64,000 nucleotides of DNA, taken from contig NC_088303.1 in NCBI RefSeq assembly GCF_032854445.1, forward strand, positions 21,275,501 to 21,339,500, written 5' to 3'. The position numbers and the translations under genes were made by a program. The DNA is from Liolophura sinensis (taxonomy: Eukaryota; Mollusca; Polyplacophora; Chitonida; Chitonidae). Each line of letters opens with the position of its first letter. Position 1 is the first letter of the stretch. The notes beneath the pieces are model-generated. The model saw only the letters and a program-made list of their open reading frames with translations, made no database searches and was not told the DNA's origin. Shown here one piece after another: positions 11,446 to 25,650 of the stretch.

Positions 11446-14400
11446 AGTAATATTTTTAATCGACAAACAAAAATTATAGGAGGCCAACATCTTCAAAAAT
11501 ATAAACGGTGACAGACTTTCTTGCATTCTAAACACAAATGATACATTGTCTGGCGACAGGCCAGGGCAGTGATTTCATTGCCTTACACCCTGTGACAGTT
11601 GATACCTGAACGGGTGACAGAGAGAGTAGATAATAGGAACAGGCAAATGTTGGGTGAGGGGTTGATCCGCTTCCCTGAGGCTAAGAGGTCACTATCCGTA
11701 TCGATGTGGATAGGACTTTCTGCCTTTGTGTATGGCGCTAGTCAGTCATCAGGGAATTATTCACATCGTTCAACATTCTCCACATGGTTGTGTTTATTAT
11801 GGCTTATGCTCTGGCCTGATTGCCGATCGTTAGTTACCTGGCGGATTCATTCGTCCGTCGGGGAATCTCCCGTATGTCCTCTAAGAGTTTAGAGGACATT
11901 TATTATTAATGAAATGTGAGCATCATAGCGCATTCCCAAGGTCAGTGAACGGATGTCACCGCCACCACCAGAACGTAAGCGAATGAGGTAGTAAATGATA
12001 AACTCCGCTCACACCACAGTAATGGGGGACTATATCCATCTATTGGCACTCTCGTGAAACGTCAAGGGGAATCAAAGAAGCCATTATGGTGAGTAACTAC
12101 AAACACACTGCTGTATCACTGCCAATATACCCCATTGACAGGAACACAATACTCTTTATTTGACAAAAAATACCACAAGGCTTGTGGAAATAAAGTACCC
12201 CGCTGCGTATATGTAATGTCATATTCGTGAGTACGCCTGTTAGATTTGTCAGTGGATCTAATTATGTATCCTCTCCTCAAAACTAAACGCTTATGTTGCA
12301 TAGTGACATCAGATGTGCCATGTCATCTTGTGACCTGGTGTCATTCGCTGAGTGAACGCCTGTTCCCTAGTTTGTGAATACTGAGGATCTCGATTCCTCA
12401 TAGTGTATGTTGGTTAAACAGGACAGTGTTTTTAATGTATTATCCAACTAACTAAAAAAGAAATTATTAAGTGAAAATGAACCTGTGCGTTTCTTGTTTT
12501 GATACACTATATGTTAAAAATAGGAACATTATATGATATAAAGCCGTTTACACATAATTTCATTCGTGAGCTGGATGGTGAAAAGTGAGAGACATTTCTT
12601 TAAAGAAAAAATGGTTTATCAGCATTGTGTAAATACCGTGTGTATCTAACATGTTTCACAAACATGGTTTGCATCAATGACAAATAATTCTGACCGGCGA
12701 AATGTGAAAAAAACATTTCTCCAAATGCCACCTCTTTTAACTAGACATACAGGTTAACAACACTTCCTAGGGGAAATACCGCATGTAAGCGCGGACCTAA
12801 CGAGATAAATAAATCTGACAATAATACAGATGAAAGTTAATTCGCAACATGTGCATTTGTATTAAGTAAATATGTCAGCTGCAATTTAGATATGCTCCTA
12901 CAGGATTTGGTCAAATCAATAGCCATTGATAAATAAAGATAAAATGATGAACATTTCGTTTTATACTTTGCATTTTTTAGACAAATTTTCCACCGTCATG
13001 TGCCGCAACCAGACATCAGTTGCTTCAATAATTTGCAGAGCTATTTATTCGGTTGTGAAAAGATATTCGGTTGTGATAAAGTTGGCACCAACCAAAGAAA
13101 CCAAAACGGAGTATGTAATAGCCTTCCAAGCCAGATTATAACCCAAGTATATGTAACTATCAAATCAATATTATTCACTGGTTTATTCAAGTGTATTGCC
13201 GATTTGTTCACTGAAAGTCATATTGCCACGACAATTTGTTTTTAATCAAAATTAAGGACAAAATTGCCGTCATGCATGTATTTATATGATTTCCGGCTTT
13301 TGGGTCATGTCAAAGACACAATACACAATACGCGCTGAATATCGGCGCGCACGTGCGAAAAATAAAATGCCAAAAGACCGATAACTTCGGCCAGTACTTG
13401 ACTCAAACTTCCACTTTTCAAGGCAGTTAGCGTGATATAACTCCTAATTGAACCCAACTCCAATTCAATAAAGCATTTTTTATGGTAACCAAACAGCAAA
13501 AAGTGTGGTCCTCTACACTTTAACAATATTAATTTCCGTTTCATGTGACGAACTGGTTTTACATCACAATGATATAATAATGCGAGCTTATTATCGATAG
13601 AGCACTAAGAAACATGAGACAAAGTGCGTCTAAAAGAAGGAAATTGGTTTCTTTCTTTGCTTCAATATGATACGATGGGAATTTGCTTCAAAGAGTGTCA
13701 TTTAAAACAGGCTTTATCTCTCACAAAAGATGTCTAGTGAACTGTTAAAAATCAATGTCTTTGGAGCGTTTCAGTGATAGCGATGATGAGAACTTGCAAG
13801 TCGAATTGATACGCTTTTCCAAGAACAGCAGCACTTGTACAAATATGTGACTAAAGTATGGCAAAGTCCTTAACACCTCCAGTTTTGAGGACCGGACCGT
13901 CTCAACCCCGTAAGCGCTCTGATTATAAAGAAATCCGTCTGATCCGTGTGGGAATCTGCGAGCGCATCACTTCTAGTCATCATCGGGTATTGGGAATCGG
14001 TAAATCGGCCCGTTTTGAGCCGATGGGGACGGTATCGTCGATCAGATGACACAAGCTTCAAGGAGACACTATTTACAACCCGTAAGGCAACCGACTGTCC
14101 ATAACTCCACGGAGATCGTCGATATCTTTTGTAAGTCTCCAGTGGTCTTTTGGACCTGTTCATCTGAATTCGTTACGAAGCATTGTCAAGCGAATAGAAG
14201 GTCGCCTACACAATTGGTCACGGTATGTCGAGTTAACAAAAGATTACAGCGTTCAGAAGTTTCATCGCACATTTACAATGGCATCTTGAATAATTAATTT
14301 TATAGGGTTGTTCGATCTTGTTCCCAGATTAACTATGTCCGTACTTGACAAGCACCCTTATCGCACATAGGGGTGTTCCAAGCTATACATAAATAAAACA

Positions 14401-15040
14401 GGCCTGGCTGATGAGAACCTGCCGGCACTGCATGAGGTCAACGTGAATGAAATACAGCTTTGGACGTGAAACTATGATGAGAATGACGGACTGATAGACT
14501 TGCTAAATCAACTGAATTACTGGCATATTAAACATGTTCTGTACAATGTGGAATAAAACAAACTGGATTAGTAAGAGTACCGGAAAAAATTACAAATAGC
14601 TGAGGATAAATGAAAATACATTATATGACCGAAAGTTCATGGCTCGGTTGTTCAAAATTTATTATAGGCTAATAATTGTCTTAAATCATATTACATATTT
14701 AAAACTTTTAGCCAATACAGTTGTACAATGGCCAAGTATAACAGCAGTATATTTACCGTGAAATTATATTTAATATATTGTTACACCATTGATTTTGGGC
14801 TAAGTGCAGAATTCAATATCACTATAAGTTTAAATGCACTTTTGAACAACCAAGGCCACCTCACTGTATGGCGGTGTCATAGTTTGTAACTTTGATTACT
14901 GGAATTAACAGGATCTGGTAAAATTCCCTTGATATTTAGTTATTGATTTGATATTTGCATGACGCGATATTCTCAGAAAAGTTGTTAATTATAGCGTTAG
15001 ACCCCTACTTGTAGGGGGACAGCTAGCGAATAGTCCGACG
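11446..15040. other. Gene-poor region
   Basis: No recognisable exon or repeat. Frames of up to about 97 codons (11599-11892 plus, 13870-14163 minus) have no domain that I recognise. The part near 13.86-14.16 kb is open on both strands and slightly more GC-rich, but has no splice context I could defend. Confidence 0.5.
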
Positions 15041-15233
15041 TTTCTGACTAGAACATGCAGAAAATATTGGCTTACACAAAGGAAACCATGAACTAGGAAG
15101 AGGTGTTGGAGACTTTGTTCGTCAAAATATTGCTCAAAATGAACTTACCAGGGAAAAAACTAACAGTGGATAAGGAGAGAATGGAAATGCCGTCAGGCTT
15201 ATCACAATATTTGCTGCACGTTCTAGTCAGAAA
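15041..15233. repeat. 20-bp inverted repeat spanning 193 bp
   Basis: 15041-15060 (tttctgactagaacatgcag) and 15214-15233 are reverse complements at 19 of 20 positions. The arms could be the ends of a tiny MITE or form a long-looped hairpin. No target-site duplication is evident at the flanks. Confidence 0.5.
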
Positions 15234-15334
15234 ATTCTGACTACAAACCAGAATACCGGAAGTAGACCATCTATCTTTGGCAATATATCCTGACCGCTGT
15301 CAGGTACTAATACGCTATGTTGATGGAAGGTAAA

Positions 15335-15545
15335 TTGTGTTCAACGGACACAAACGCAAGGACACATTTACTACAGGCCACAGTCGACCGCCCATTACCA
15401 CAAAAGCCCCAGGAGCGTTAATGGTGAGAGAATTCAGCAAAAAAATCCCTGTCAAGGAATGGGATTGAGCTCGTGTCTTGTGTGAACTTGCAAATTTTAA
15501 GGCAAGTACCTTAACTACTCGTCGGTGCCACCGTCTCTTTTCCCA
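15335..15545 (-). mobile_element. SINE-like element with a tRNA-Ser/Leu-like head (family F)
   Basis: The minus strand starts with a box-A-like gacgagtagttaagg and about 45 bases later a box-B-like gagctcaatccc, the layout of a class II tRNA (Ser/Leu) RNA polymerase III promoter. A non-coding body runs on to about 15335. Only one copy is in the window, so its ends and tail are uncertain. It could be a decayed tRNA pseudogene instead. Confidence 0.5.
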
Positions 15546-15559
15546 GGGATATTTTGAAT

Positions 15560-18500
15560 TACTAATGTGCTTACACAAAAAGACACTCAAGTGCCAATAA
15601 AGTTGCTATGGTACCTGTTATGTATCTACCAGAACTTCACAGAAAACACTGAACATCAAGCAAGTGAAAACAGCCCGAAAATCTTGAACAACGTTTAAGA
15701 CTTTTATCAGTACAAAGGCCTCTTGTCACAAAACGCTGAAGTAAGGGCCTTATTGTGCATTCAATCAGCATTTATTTTGTTTGTAGTAAGTGCGCCACTA
15801 ATTAGGCGAGAAACCTTAACAGCAGATACTTTCTATATAAAGCCTTTAAGCACGTGGACATAACAATTCAATTCAAACAGGTTCTATTGCTATGATTAGC
15901 TTGTTATATATTGGGGCGTGCTCCGGTACAGACAGTCTGAAGACGATAATATTGACGCTTACCACTACCCAGTCCCCATACAAATGTCCATGCGCGAAAG
16001 TAAACATTTTAATAAATCCAATTACACATGAAATATGGGAACGTTGCGTAATCGATTTCACGGTGAATAGTTTTCGTAAGTGGTCTATTATGTTTGATTC
16101 CGTGATAAATGACAGCGGACGCCAAAGACGTGGTTAATATGTGGGCAGAGAATAAAAGAGTAAATAGGCCATGTTAACTCGATGTGTTACACAATGTGAC
16201 CAAGACAAAGTACCGTATCCTAAGGCGCTACCGCCTGGTATGGCATCTGGGAGGGTTGAACGGGCTGCCTGAGAGACAAACAGGAAGATTACGACGAATG
16301 AAATCAATTGTCCCAAAACGCGATCAAACGCAGACCATAGTAATTTGAGTTATCAGCAGCAAACCGCTTTGGTTGTTGACATGCTGGTGATTTCAGACGC
16401 GCCCTAATCTCCATCTGCCGACTCTATGTCTGTAAGCTCAATATCCAGCGATTGGCAGATAATAGCCAGGGGCCATCTCCCGGATTTCATCGGTCTCCGA
16501 ACGACAGAGAAGGTAGAAATTTATTGTACAAACGCCAAATGACGGTCATCTTTTGGGCGACCCTTTGGCGCTGACTTACAATTCATCATTAGGCACAATC
16601 AGTAAGATGGCCGCCGTGTACTCTGCTTAATGCGACATATTCCTACGGTTCCTAATCGTTACTCTATATTCTCAATTAAAGCAATGTCGTGTTGACTCAT
16701 TACATACGAACAATTTCTTACACGTCAGGGTTATTCTACTTTGAGGAGAAGTTACGTTTTCATCGTCAAGCTTTTCACGGAGGTAGCAGCCTAATAATAA
16801 GATTGGCATCAACTGTTTTGTCTGCTCAGTGGTATGCAATCCAGGTGTGCTGTTTTATGTCCCCCTGAATTGTTAATTATCGTTTTGTCTTCGGCAGAGT
16901 GGTTTGTGAAACATCAGGTTTATGACGCAATAACGTGACCCTGTCAAGCACAAAGAAATTGCCCGTTACAGATATTGCAAAATACACAACCATTACCCAT
17001 TAGCGCAGTGTGTCATCATTTAAACATTTTTTCATCTCCATCCTCTCTTCCACCAGGTCGTGTTTATTTACATTTTTCAAACCATCAAAAATATTCGAAG
17101 CATTGCTTGATGCAAACATTAGTCATTTCATTGGAAGGTTAAGTACAAGGCTTTGTTATTCTAAACTTAGTAGTCGCGAGTGTGATACGTTACATATATA
17201 CACACAAGGCAAGTCCAATAACACAAGACTAGCTGGTATAAGCATAGTTTAGTTTTCCTTGCGTTGTAACGCGTTGTGCCTTACAGTGAATGAAGACAAC
17301 GTACTCTTCATCGGACCCATCGACGCCTTTGTGGAGCAAAAAACCGGAACGACAAGGAACACATATGAGGCAAACTTATAATATACCTAAAACGAGATAT
17401 TTCTGAATAAGAGCGTGAAAAAATTGTTAAATTGACTGACGGCAATGGCTGTCTCCCTTAATGACAACACACAAAGATGTTTACTTTTAAATCTGGATAT
17501 TTCGTAAATAATTCGGTGTTTCTACTGTACAAGGAAAAGTGTCAATTTACACATAACAGTGCTTTATTCATGTAACAATTGCAGGTTCTATCTCCAGGGA
17601 TCACTAGTAATGAGAGCCTCGGGAATCGAGGTTTGCTCAGATACGCAGTACACATCCTGTTGATCACCTACCATATAAAAAGGTTTATGATTTCAAGTGA
17701 TTATCAGTTAGCATGTACGACGGTTGATATTATATAGTATAAGACGGGTTTATAAAATGGGGTTCATTGCTTTATCAGCTCGCGCCATCCGCTAAAAACA
17801 CATGTGGCATTAAATTAGGAAATATAGTCGCAAGAACATTCCGCCTGTCCTCTACTAAGAATTACCTGCGCAAATTACGACAAAGGTGTTGTGAAAAGGC
17901 TATCCCTTGAGCATCAATGCCAAAAACCATCAGTTGGAGAAAAGAAGGCATTATAGCTGTCACCGTCACAAATAAGTTCGCAATGACAACGGCTAAAGAA
18001 TGTACAAAGAGTGAAATCGTGCTGATGCTTAAAAAAATGATTCACCGTATCCAGAAAGATAGCAACCGCAAAACATAACTGGTCGTTATTAATTTGAAGC
18101 TTTATAGTATTTTTTCTGTGTGATAACTTCTGACTCGGCAATCTTTCCAATTCTAGGAAATTTATAAGCGACAACTTTGTGGAAGAAATGTCGAACCCCA
18201 GATTACCAATTAAAAGATACATTTACAGTTTTGTTCTAAAAAACAATCGCCAAAGAAAAGCCGTGATGGATTGTGCCCTTAATTAAGCCTGACCGCCAGC
18301 ATTAGGCTATTTTTCTTTTGCTTTGCGATTCCTGAGCAGCCTTTTTGAAACACTGGGCAACCTTTTTTACTCGGGAAACAACGTGAATGCAGGATTTTTG
18401 TGAGAAATATGGCATTCTTTTATAGGACCAAACATAATGGTCTACAAATTAACTCGTGTATCACCAGAGTAACATCAAAGCTGGGGTCCCGCAGGGTGAG

Positions 18501-18885
18501 TACATTAATGAATTAATGCATTAGCCTATGCTGTTTGAAATGAGATTCCCTCTGTAATTCGACCACAGTACGTTCGGCAGCGCATCCATTGATGCAGACA
18601 CGATCCCTATCACGTGCTCCATTGCCGATTCTTGATGATCGGTGTACTTACTAAAACGGGAGTGAGTATTATACATTACACAGATACAGGTCCTCGGCAA
18701 ACTTAAAAGTTCGAAAGCATATAAGGTAAAACGTCCATGGTATAGATTAGCGAGTCACCCCTTGTGCCGCTTTGTTCGAACCCAGATATCGCTTGTTCGG
18801 CTGAATTCCCAGTTGAGTCAGGAAGTTAACCAGCGAGGTATAGTGCTCTGTCCATAAACACGATAAAAGCATATCAATAAAGAAC
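15560..18885. other. Gene-poor region
   Basis: Short frames only (up to 102 codons). No family, tandem array or RNA gene was recognised. Confidence 0.5.
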
Positions 18886-18889
18886 TGGT

Positions 18890-19150
18890 TAAGACATCCA
18901 CGGATTTTTCATGGAGTCTTGAATTTGAATTGGATGGTCTCAAATTTGAATTGAATATCACACTTAGAACACTGACTGTCTTCCTTGTCTCATTTAAAAC
19001 TGCTGACGAATGCTTCTCTCTGTTATGCTGTTAGCTATATTTTTATACATTATTTCTTACATATTCCTTTCAACTTGATTTGAAATATGATTTTGCGATT
19101 GCCGACTTAGAACGGCTCGTCATGGTCTACGATCGTTGGGCTTGATGCTT
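18890..19150 (+). repeat. Dispersed repeat family D, copy 1
   Basis: Aligns by eye with 29165-29400 from a catgga...gaatttgaa start through the gcttctctc and tttcttac words to a ttgcgattgccgacttagaac core. It is unclassified and non-coding as it stands. Confidence 0.55.
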
Positions 19151-19151
19151 A

Positions 19152-21860
19152 GATACAGTCTGTGAATAGCCTCTAATTGTTTCCTTGTATATGTACAGGG
19201 TGCATGCCTTATCCTTGTAAAGTGTTTCTTTACACATTAAAATATCAGAACTTTCTTTCTGAATAATGTGATATATGGAACATTATTGGTCATATCCTAC
19301 ATAAGGGCTACATAAATCTCTATGTAAAAGGCGGGTTAAAAGATTTTTTGTCAGATATACTACAGTCATTTCTGGGCGAATTCACTTAACAACCAACCGC
19401 ATTGAAAATAGTTATTAGCTATATCACGTTTAAGTACAGAGTGCTGTTTTGTGATTAACAGTGGTGGTGGCTGGATGCAAGCTGCGTTGGCAATTATTTT
19501 TGGAAATTAAGTGTGTATTGGAATGTATAAACATGTCTTCTATGAAGTCCCAAAAAGGAAGGATATATCTCTCACGAATTTTCGGACATGAACGTAATGT
19601 AAAAATTCCCAAACATGCGACCAAATACTTGCCGATTTGTAGGGCACAGAATGTCATCATCCAGAACAGGGCAAAGGGATATGCATGTCACCCCGGGAAC
19701 ACAAGTATGCCAATAAAATGTCCCTGTTAAACTGCAGGGAAATAGCACGTCATGATGCACGGAGGATATTTCCCAGGACTCCAGTGCCTTGAATCTCTCA
19801 ACCCACACACGGGTGATGTAAACACTAGTAGTGACATTAAAAGGTGGCGATTTGACGGTTGCTTTGTCAGAGTAGGCGATTGATATCAAGAACTTTATAC
19901 AACGGTAGCACTTCAAGAAACGAAACCCCATTTAACTAAAGGTCGTGTCAAAAGCAAACAGGCAGCCCAATCAACTGCGTGGGCGGAAAATACCACCTTT
20001 GAAAGAAATATCTCACAATAATCTCAAACCTCAATTTTCTCAAAACAAATTATTAATACCAAAAGCGTTCATTCTGCTATGGCTTCCTTTGCGAACCGTT
20101 AAATTCACCAGCACGTGAATCTGAAGCAGAACTAATATTAATAATAAGTAAAATAATAGGTGTATTGTTAAAAGCGGGCGCATCTTCATTCAAATAAAGC
20201 AAAATTAAAATTAAGTTAGAGTCAGAATTACAGTCAGAGTCTGAATTAAAATCAAAGATAAATTCAAATGATCGATCAATTTCGGATGGCTCTATTGTTT
20301 CTATACAAAAGTCATAAGCATTTGTTTAAAGATAATTTGATTTTTTTGGTCGAAAAATGGTTTTCGAAATTACATTGTATATAAATGAGATCCAGGCATC
20401 AACAAAAAAAAAACAACCCCCCCCCCAAAAAAAAACAACTGAATACGCTAATCCGAATAGAATACTTGGAGTGTAGCATACGGCACTATCAGATACAGTA
20501 TTGCACGTCTTGCAATGAAAACAGTGAATGCTTTATATGCAGGTTTAAAAATTACCAGGTAGAAATATTGAAATATTATCAGTAAAAATATAAGTGAGAT
20601 TTATATTCCGAAAACATTATTGAATGAACATTGCAAAGTCGGAGAACGGAGACCTTTGCAAGTCCATCCGGAGATGCAACACCTGCAATTAAGAGACGGG
20701 TCTCTCACAAAGTATCTTAAAGCCAACAGCTACTAATGGTATAATAGGGCCTCAGGACACGGAAATGTGAGTTGATAAATTACAGAGCTATTTCGTCAAA
20801 TCCCACGTAACCCTGTTGTCCGGGGCATGCCGTAGAATCAATTGACAGCCATGGGCATTTAGATTTCTGTGAATTACACGAATTTCAGCGAAATATTCTA
20901 CACCGTATACGTAAAACTTCTCTGATGCTTACACTAACACACAGGCAGTCAACATATAGACAGAGAAGATATGGCTGATGTAGTTGTGTAACTGACCACC
21001 GCGTAACATGGGCAGGGGAAATTACACGATACCCTCTTCGCCCTGTTATTTAGCTGAGCAAAACTTTTCCGTTCAAGATCGATGGACTTCATGCAAGAAA
21101 TTCAAAGAAAAGGGCTAGAAATCGTCTCAGGTGCAAACCTTTCCAACGGAGTACGCCTGAAGTAAATGAGAAAACTGATCATCAATGCAGCATTTTGCGC
21201 AAGGGTTACACAACTATGTTACAAAACATGGCCCTTTTTATCACTGTTTTTTTGTGGATTGTTCAACTGTTCAACGCCAGAACTAAATGTTGTCATAACC
21301 GTTTCAAATACAACTACTCAAAAACCCTACCTACCAGGAACATGTAATCGAAAGATCTGTCTTGGTTTTAAAAACAAAAACAATACAACAAAAAGTGATG
21401 AAATCGCAGTGCAGAAGCCAATCGCAAAAATACACAATAGGATGCCGTAAAACACATAGTTCACTTCATTTTGCATCAAAAGAGTTTCACAAGTTGTTCA
21501 TGACCAGGAGACCTGGTTTAACTCCGTTTGCATTTCCTTGCTCCATCTGATGCAAATAACAAACTATTGATAACGAAGTGAACAAAAACAATGGTAACCG
21601 GCTTCACCCTTAACTAAATGCGCCAAACCTTGCCGTGCGGGAGGTTAGGCATCCACAGTGCTTATGGGCACGGTACATATTGTCAAATGGACCAAATATC
21701 TTCGAAAATGAAAGAATTTGTTCTTTCAAAACAAAAACTTTAATAAAACAATGCAAGAATCATAAAAATAATTAACCTTCCCATTTTACGCAGTTGAGCA
21801 ATTATCAAATCGACTGAAGACTAGCCGAAGAAAATTCCTCATTTGTTTTCCGTCCACAAC
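19152..21860. other. Gene-poor region with low-complexity patches
   Basis: Includes a short attaaaa/gtcaga-type repeat near 20205-20270 and an A-rich/C-rich run at 20403-20442. Frames at 19461-19730 (plus) and 19572-19931 (minus) overlap on opposite strands and resemble no known protein. Confidence 0.5.
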
Positions 21861-21896
21861 TCTAAATGAAAACTATAGTAGTGGAACCAAGCTCAC

Positions 21897-22340
21897 CTGT
21901 TTTATAAGAAGCGGCAATGGTCTGTGTTATAGTGGGTAGAAATGCCTCTCGACAATAACATAGTTCATCGGTCACACTTTCGCTTGACATCGATGGTGTC
22001 CAAGAGCCAACTGTTAGCTGCTGTGTTATCCGTCTGCCTAGTACGCCAGACCACGTCGCTCTGGCTGCTGCTCTCCGGCTGATCTCTTTCATATATCGAT
22101 TATCTCGTGGCACTTTACGAGCCTTCGTAGCAGTTCGTCAGCCTATGACAGCCAGTTGCCGGCCAGGTTTGTACGGACGTACCAGCCTCTGTGCCTGGGT
22201 CCACCGTGCGAAACCCAGCTCCCTACAGTTTTCTCCCGTTGGTCCCGTTCTGCTGGGCTTCCACTCGGTATGCATTCTGAACGGCGAAGAATGTTTACTT
22301 CTGCTTTTCGTGATCTCCGAATCTCAACTGTCACGCCACT
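21897..22340 (-). other. GC-richer segment with a possible exon end
   Basis: This stretch is less AT-rich than its surroundings and open in several frames. On the minus strand a frame running down to 21897 ends at a consensus donor (acag then gtgagc). I found no good acceptor or start codon context: the ATG at 22092 lacks a favourable -3 base, and the frame has an in-frame stop not far upstream. It may be a coding exon of an unseen gene or chance. Confidence 0.2.
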
Positions 22341-22399
22341 GCTTTTCCTTCAAACATCTCAGGGAAAGATGGCCAAAACAACACCGATATTGAAGAATA

Positions 22400-23435
22400 T
22401 CGCTGTCTTGACAGAAATAGCGCAACAGAACTGTGTCATACATGTGGCATAGACTGGAAGCCTAATGTTCAGATTTACATGTATGTCTCTCACACAAAAG
22501 TAACTGTACATGAGTACCAAAACCACGAAACTTGATTTGTCTTATTCCTCTCATCGAGCACGACATCAAACTCATCTATCTTCTTACGAATTACACCGCC
22601 TTTGTTTTCTTGAAAATTGATTCCAAAAGTTTCTCATGCAGGCACCTCTGTACAACCCAAAAATGTATAATATAGAAAGTGAAACACTAATGTAGTCCCG
22701 TATCATCAGTTAATTTTATATCCGTAACCAAGATCCGTGAATATTTCACTACTTCTTTTTCAACATATCTATTTTCAGTGTTAAGTAAAAAAGAAAAATC
22801 CTTGTGAAATATTCAAATGTAATATACAGCCATGTATTATAGGCTGCACCAAAACTGTCTTATCTCTCTTTCGTTTATTATGACAAACTGATGGAATAGT
22901 GACATCATCGTCAAAGTGTGCTAGGCATTATGAAGAGGTTGTTTACCACACGAAAATGCTTTGTACAGATAACAAGCCAGTATGCTTGTCATTTGATCCG
23001 CTTCTTCGTGCTGAAAGCAGATATGCGGACGCCATTTGAAACATCGGTCCCCATCCAGTCATCACGGAACTCTGCTCCTCTTATGCCCCTGTCTCATCAT
23101 CCATGTTTAGAAAGAACATGCTGTGTTTTTCTTCTAACCTTTATTAAGATCGTTACCCAAATTTTGGCGTAGGCGTTTTTGTCACGGAAAGTGCTCGTTG
23201 TTCCTGAATAAAATGTCATGTAATATATTTCCTTCACAACTAAGACATAAGTTCATCAATTATTAATTAATCGAAACAAATTAATCAATTGTATTATGTC
23301 ACAATTTTTCCATATCCTGTCTGTTACTGTAATTCTAATCTTACAATTAATAGAATATTTACTATTTGCTACTATTTATGCATTTGCATAAACAGTTAGA
23401 ATAAAACCTTAACTCAGGTGAATTGACAAGAGGCC
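22400..23435. other. Spacer, nothing identified
   Basis: AT-rich sequence with short frames only. Confidence 0.5.
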
Positions 23436-23439
23436 GTAT

Positions 23440-23840
23440 TTCACCAGATACGTGTGCCCATTTGGCAGCCATCACATGGCTGTCGCTGCTCTGGTTTTAC
23501 TCTCCACGTTGTACGTCTTTAATTATACTTAGATATTAAAACATGCAGGTTTATTGGGAAAAAACTGCAAATTCGCAATCTTCCGTGCGTGGATTAGACA
23601 AGTCAGCTAAGTTTACAATACTAGTGAATCGGAGTGATTATTTTTACGTTACGAGCTCTGTCCTGACACAAATGAAGACAAGATAGATTATGCTTTGTGA
23701 TCCACGTTCACCTTAATTAAAATGAGGATATTAATGGAAATTTAATATAGCGCACTGTCTGACTCCCATTTTTCTGTGGATTCGTTGATCAAGCTTTGAA
23801 CGCAGGTGATGTGAGTTTGCACTGGCTACAGCCCATAAAG
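23440..23840 (+). repeat. Possible dispersed repeat family E, copy 1
   Basis: Shares the word ctgctctggttttact plus similar following sequence, and a later aagctttgaac-aggt block, with 32085-32290. The second copy is shorter, as if internally deleted. With two diverged copies this is tentative. Confidence 0.35.
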
Positions 23841-23841
23841 A

Positions 23842-25405
23842 GATCACCTACATACATGTCTCCGTATGTTGGTGCTAACACCTGTCATTTCAACAGAATC
23901 CATTTCCACAGTTGGATCAAAGTGTATAAGTGGTAACGGATATAAATCACTCTGTCATGCGTTTTAAACTGACCACACGCTTCAAAGTCACCCTAATGAA
24001 ATTATGCGCATCTCTGTGGGGCTTTTTTCTGACGTTAGTCAGTATTAGCCATATATATCAGTTTAAGGTCCGTTTGGTTCACATTGCAAGGACGTTCGTT
24101 TGTTTGTTAAGAAATAAGCGGAAATTCTCCTGGGTGTACGATTATTGGGGCATGCACTGGCGTAGTTTAAGGGAAACTAGAATTGGAAGCAATTCATCCA
24201 TTCGTTTGCAGCCATTTAACAAAGGATTCATCGGTATATAAAAAAACTTGATATCTGTCCACCCAAGGCGTGTGCTTTCTTAGTTAGCAAGCGATTCATT
24301 ACGTCTGAACAGAGAAACCTAGAAAAACGTCGACTTGGAAAGTCAGTGGCTGTAAAATACAACCACTATCCATGTAAAAAAACAAACGGTAAATAAAGAT
24401 TTTTTTACTTCCGGGTTGATAACAAAATGGCATGTCAAACTTTCAGGTGTTATTTTAGAGATTAAACTGGTATGAGAAAAATCTCGCATTATCTTCTGTT
24501 TACAACAAATGCGATATTTTGGATAAACTTTAAGTGTCGCTAGTATAGTTGGTTTGCATGAACTTGGCTTGCTATTTGTAAATACATATATACCGCCTTA
24601 TTTGTAGGCCCACTTGTCATTTGGTAGAAAAAATAATAGTTGTATTAATCCCACATTCTACATTAAATATTCCTGTCACGCTCTATGAACAATTTCGTTC
24701 ATTTTAGTACACCTGTACAGGTCCTTTTGTTTACCTTGACTTAGCCTTCGGTAAAAGTCTCTACAGATGTGTTGTTTCGCCCGGCCGCTAGGCTCACTGG
24801 CATCAGGCTAGCCACGTATTGTTTGAGCGGAGTAATGGGCGTTTCATTACCTATACATTCTCGCAGGAACAAAATATTACTGGGTAAATAAACGAATATA
24901 ACATAACATTCACTTAGGATAACAAGCACGGCTCTATGTTTATAAATGGTCATACAGAGAAAATAGTATTCTGGCCAAATGAAGGTGTCGTGAAAAAGTT
25001 TTGAATTGTTTCAACGGGAAATTTGAAAGTTGAGCGTCATGCCGTTGTACAAACAAGCTGTGGTTCCAAAGGAAGTGTGTATGACTTAACACACATAAAC
25101 GACACTGAATTGTGCCACACGCTGTCTAGCGCCAAAGGCTGGAGGCCTATGACAAATAATACACAGCACCCGCTGCACTCCGTGCGCCCTCGATTGTCAC
25201 AACTGTTTTCTGCTGACAAGCCTTGTGGGTCGTTCAATATAGTAATTGAAATAATCTGCAGCTGTGCGACCCTGTGCCCCTAACCGTACATTTCAGCTGT
25301 TGTAAGAGACTTATGACTAACGGAAAACCAGGCCATGCTGTTTGACAAAGGTCATTTGGTAGTCGGTTTGCCAACAAAACCAGTTCATTCACAGTTACCT
25401 GTCGA
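23842..25405. other. Spacer, nothing identified
   Basis: The frame at 23930-24241 (103 codons) and the two opposed frames at 25023-25283 show no recognisable domain. Confidence 0.5.
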
Positions 25406-25408
25406 TTG

Positions 25409-25443
25409 GTCATTTAGTGTGGATTAGTCATTTAGTGTGGATT
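25409..25443 (+). repeat. 18-bp tandem duplication
   Basis: gtcatttagtgtggatt occurs exactly at 25409-25425 and 25427-25443, directly at the upstream edge of a family D copy. Confidence 0.85.
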
Positions 25444-25650
25444 CGGTCCTGATGAGGTACTTTGTATACTTTCTTAGTTCTTTTGTGGACTGTGTTACCC
25501 GCCGTTTTGGGAACTGGCCTTGCAATTATTGATTTGGAACGTATGTATTGGCTAACGACTGGTATAAAAATGTCTGTTTCAACGCATAGATACTCTGCTT
25601 TTTTTTTCTCTCCCAAAATACAAGCAAAGCGGTTGCACTCTGCTTGAATA
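25444..25650 (+). repeat. Dispersed repeat family D, copy 2
   Basis: Contains the family core (gccgttttgggaactggcct, then gcaattattgatttggaac and ttggctaacgactgg) and a following block with caaagcgg and tgcactctgct that also matches the inverted copy at 26525-26830. Confidence 0.6.
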
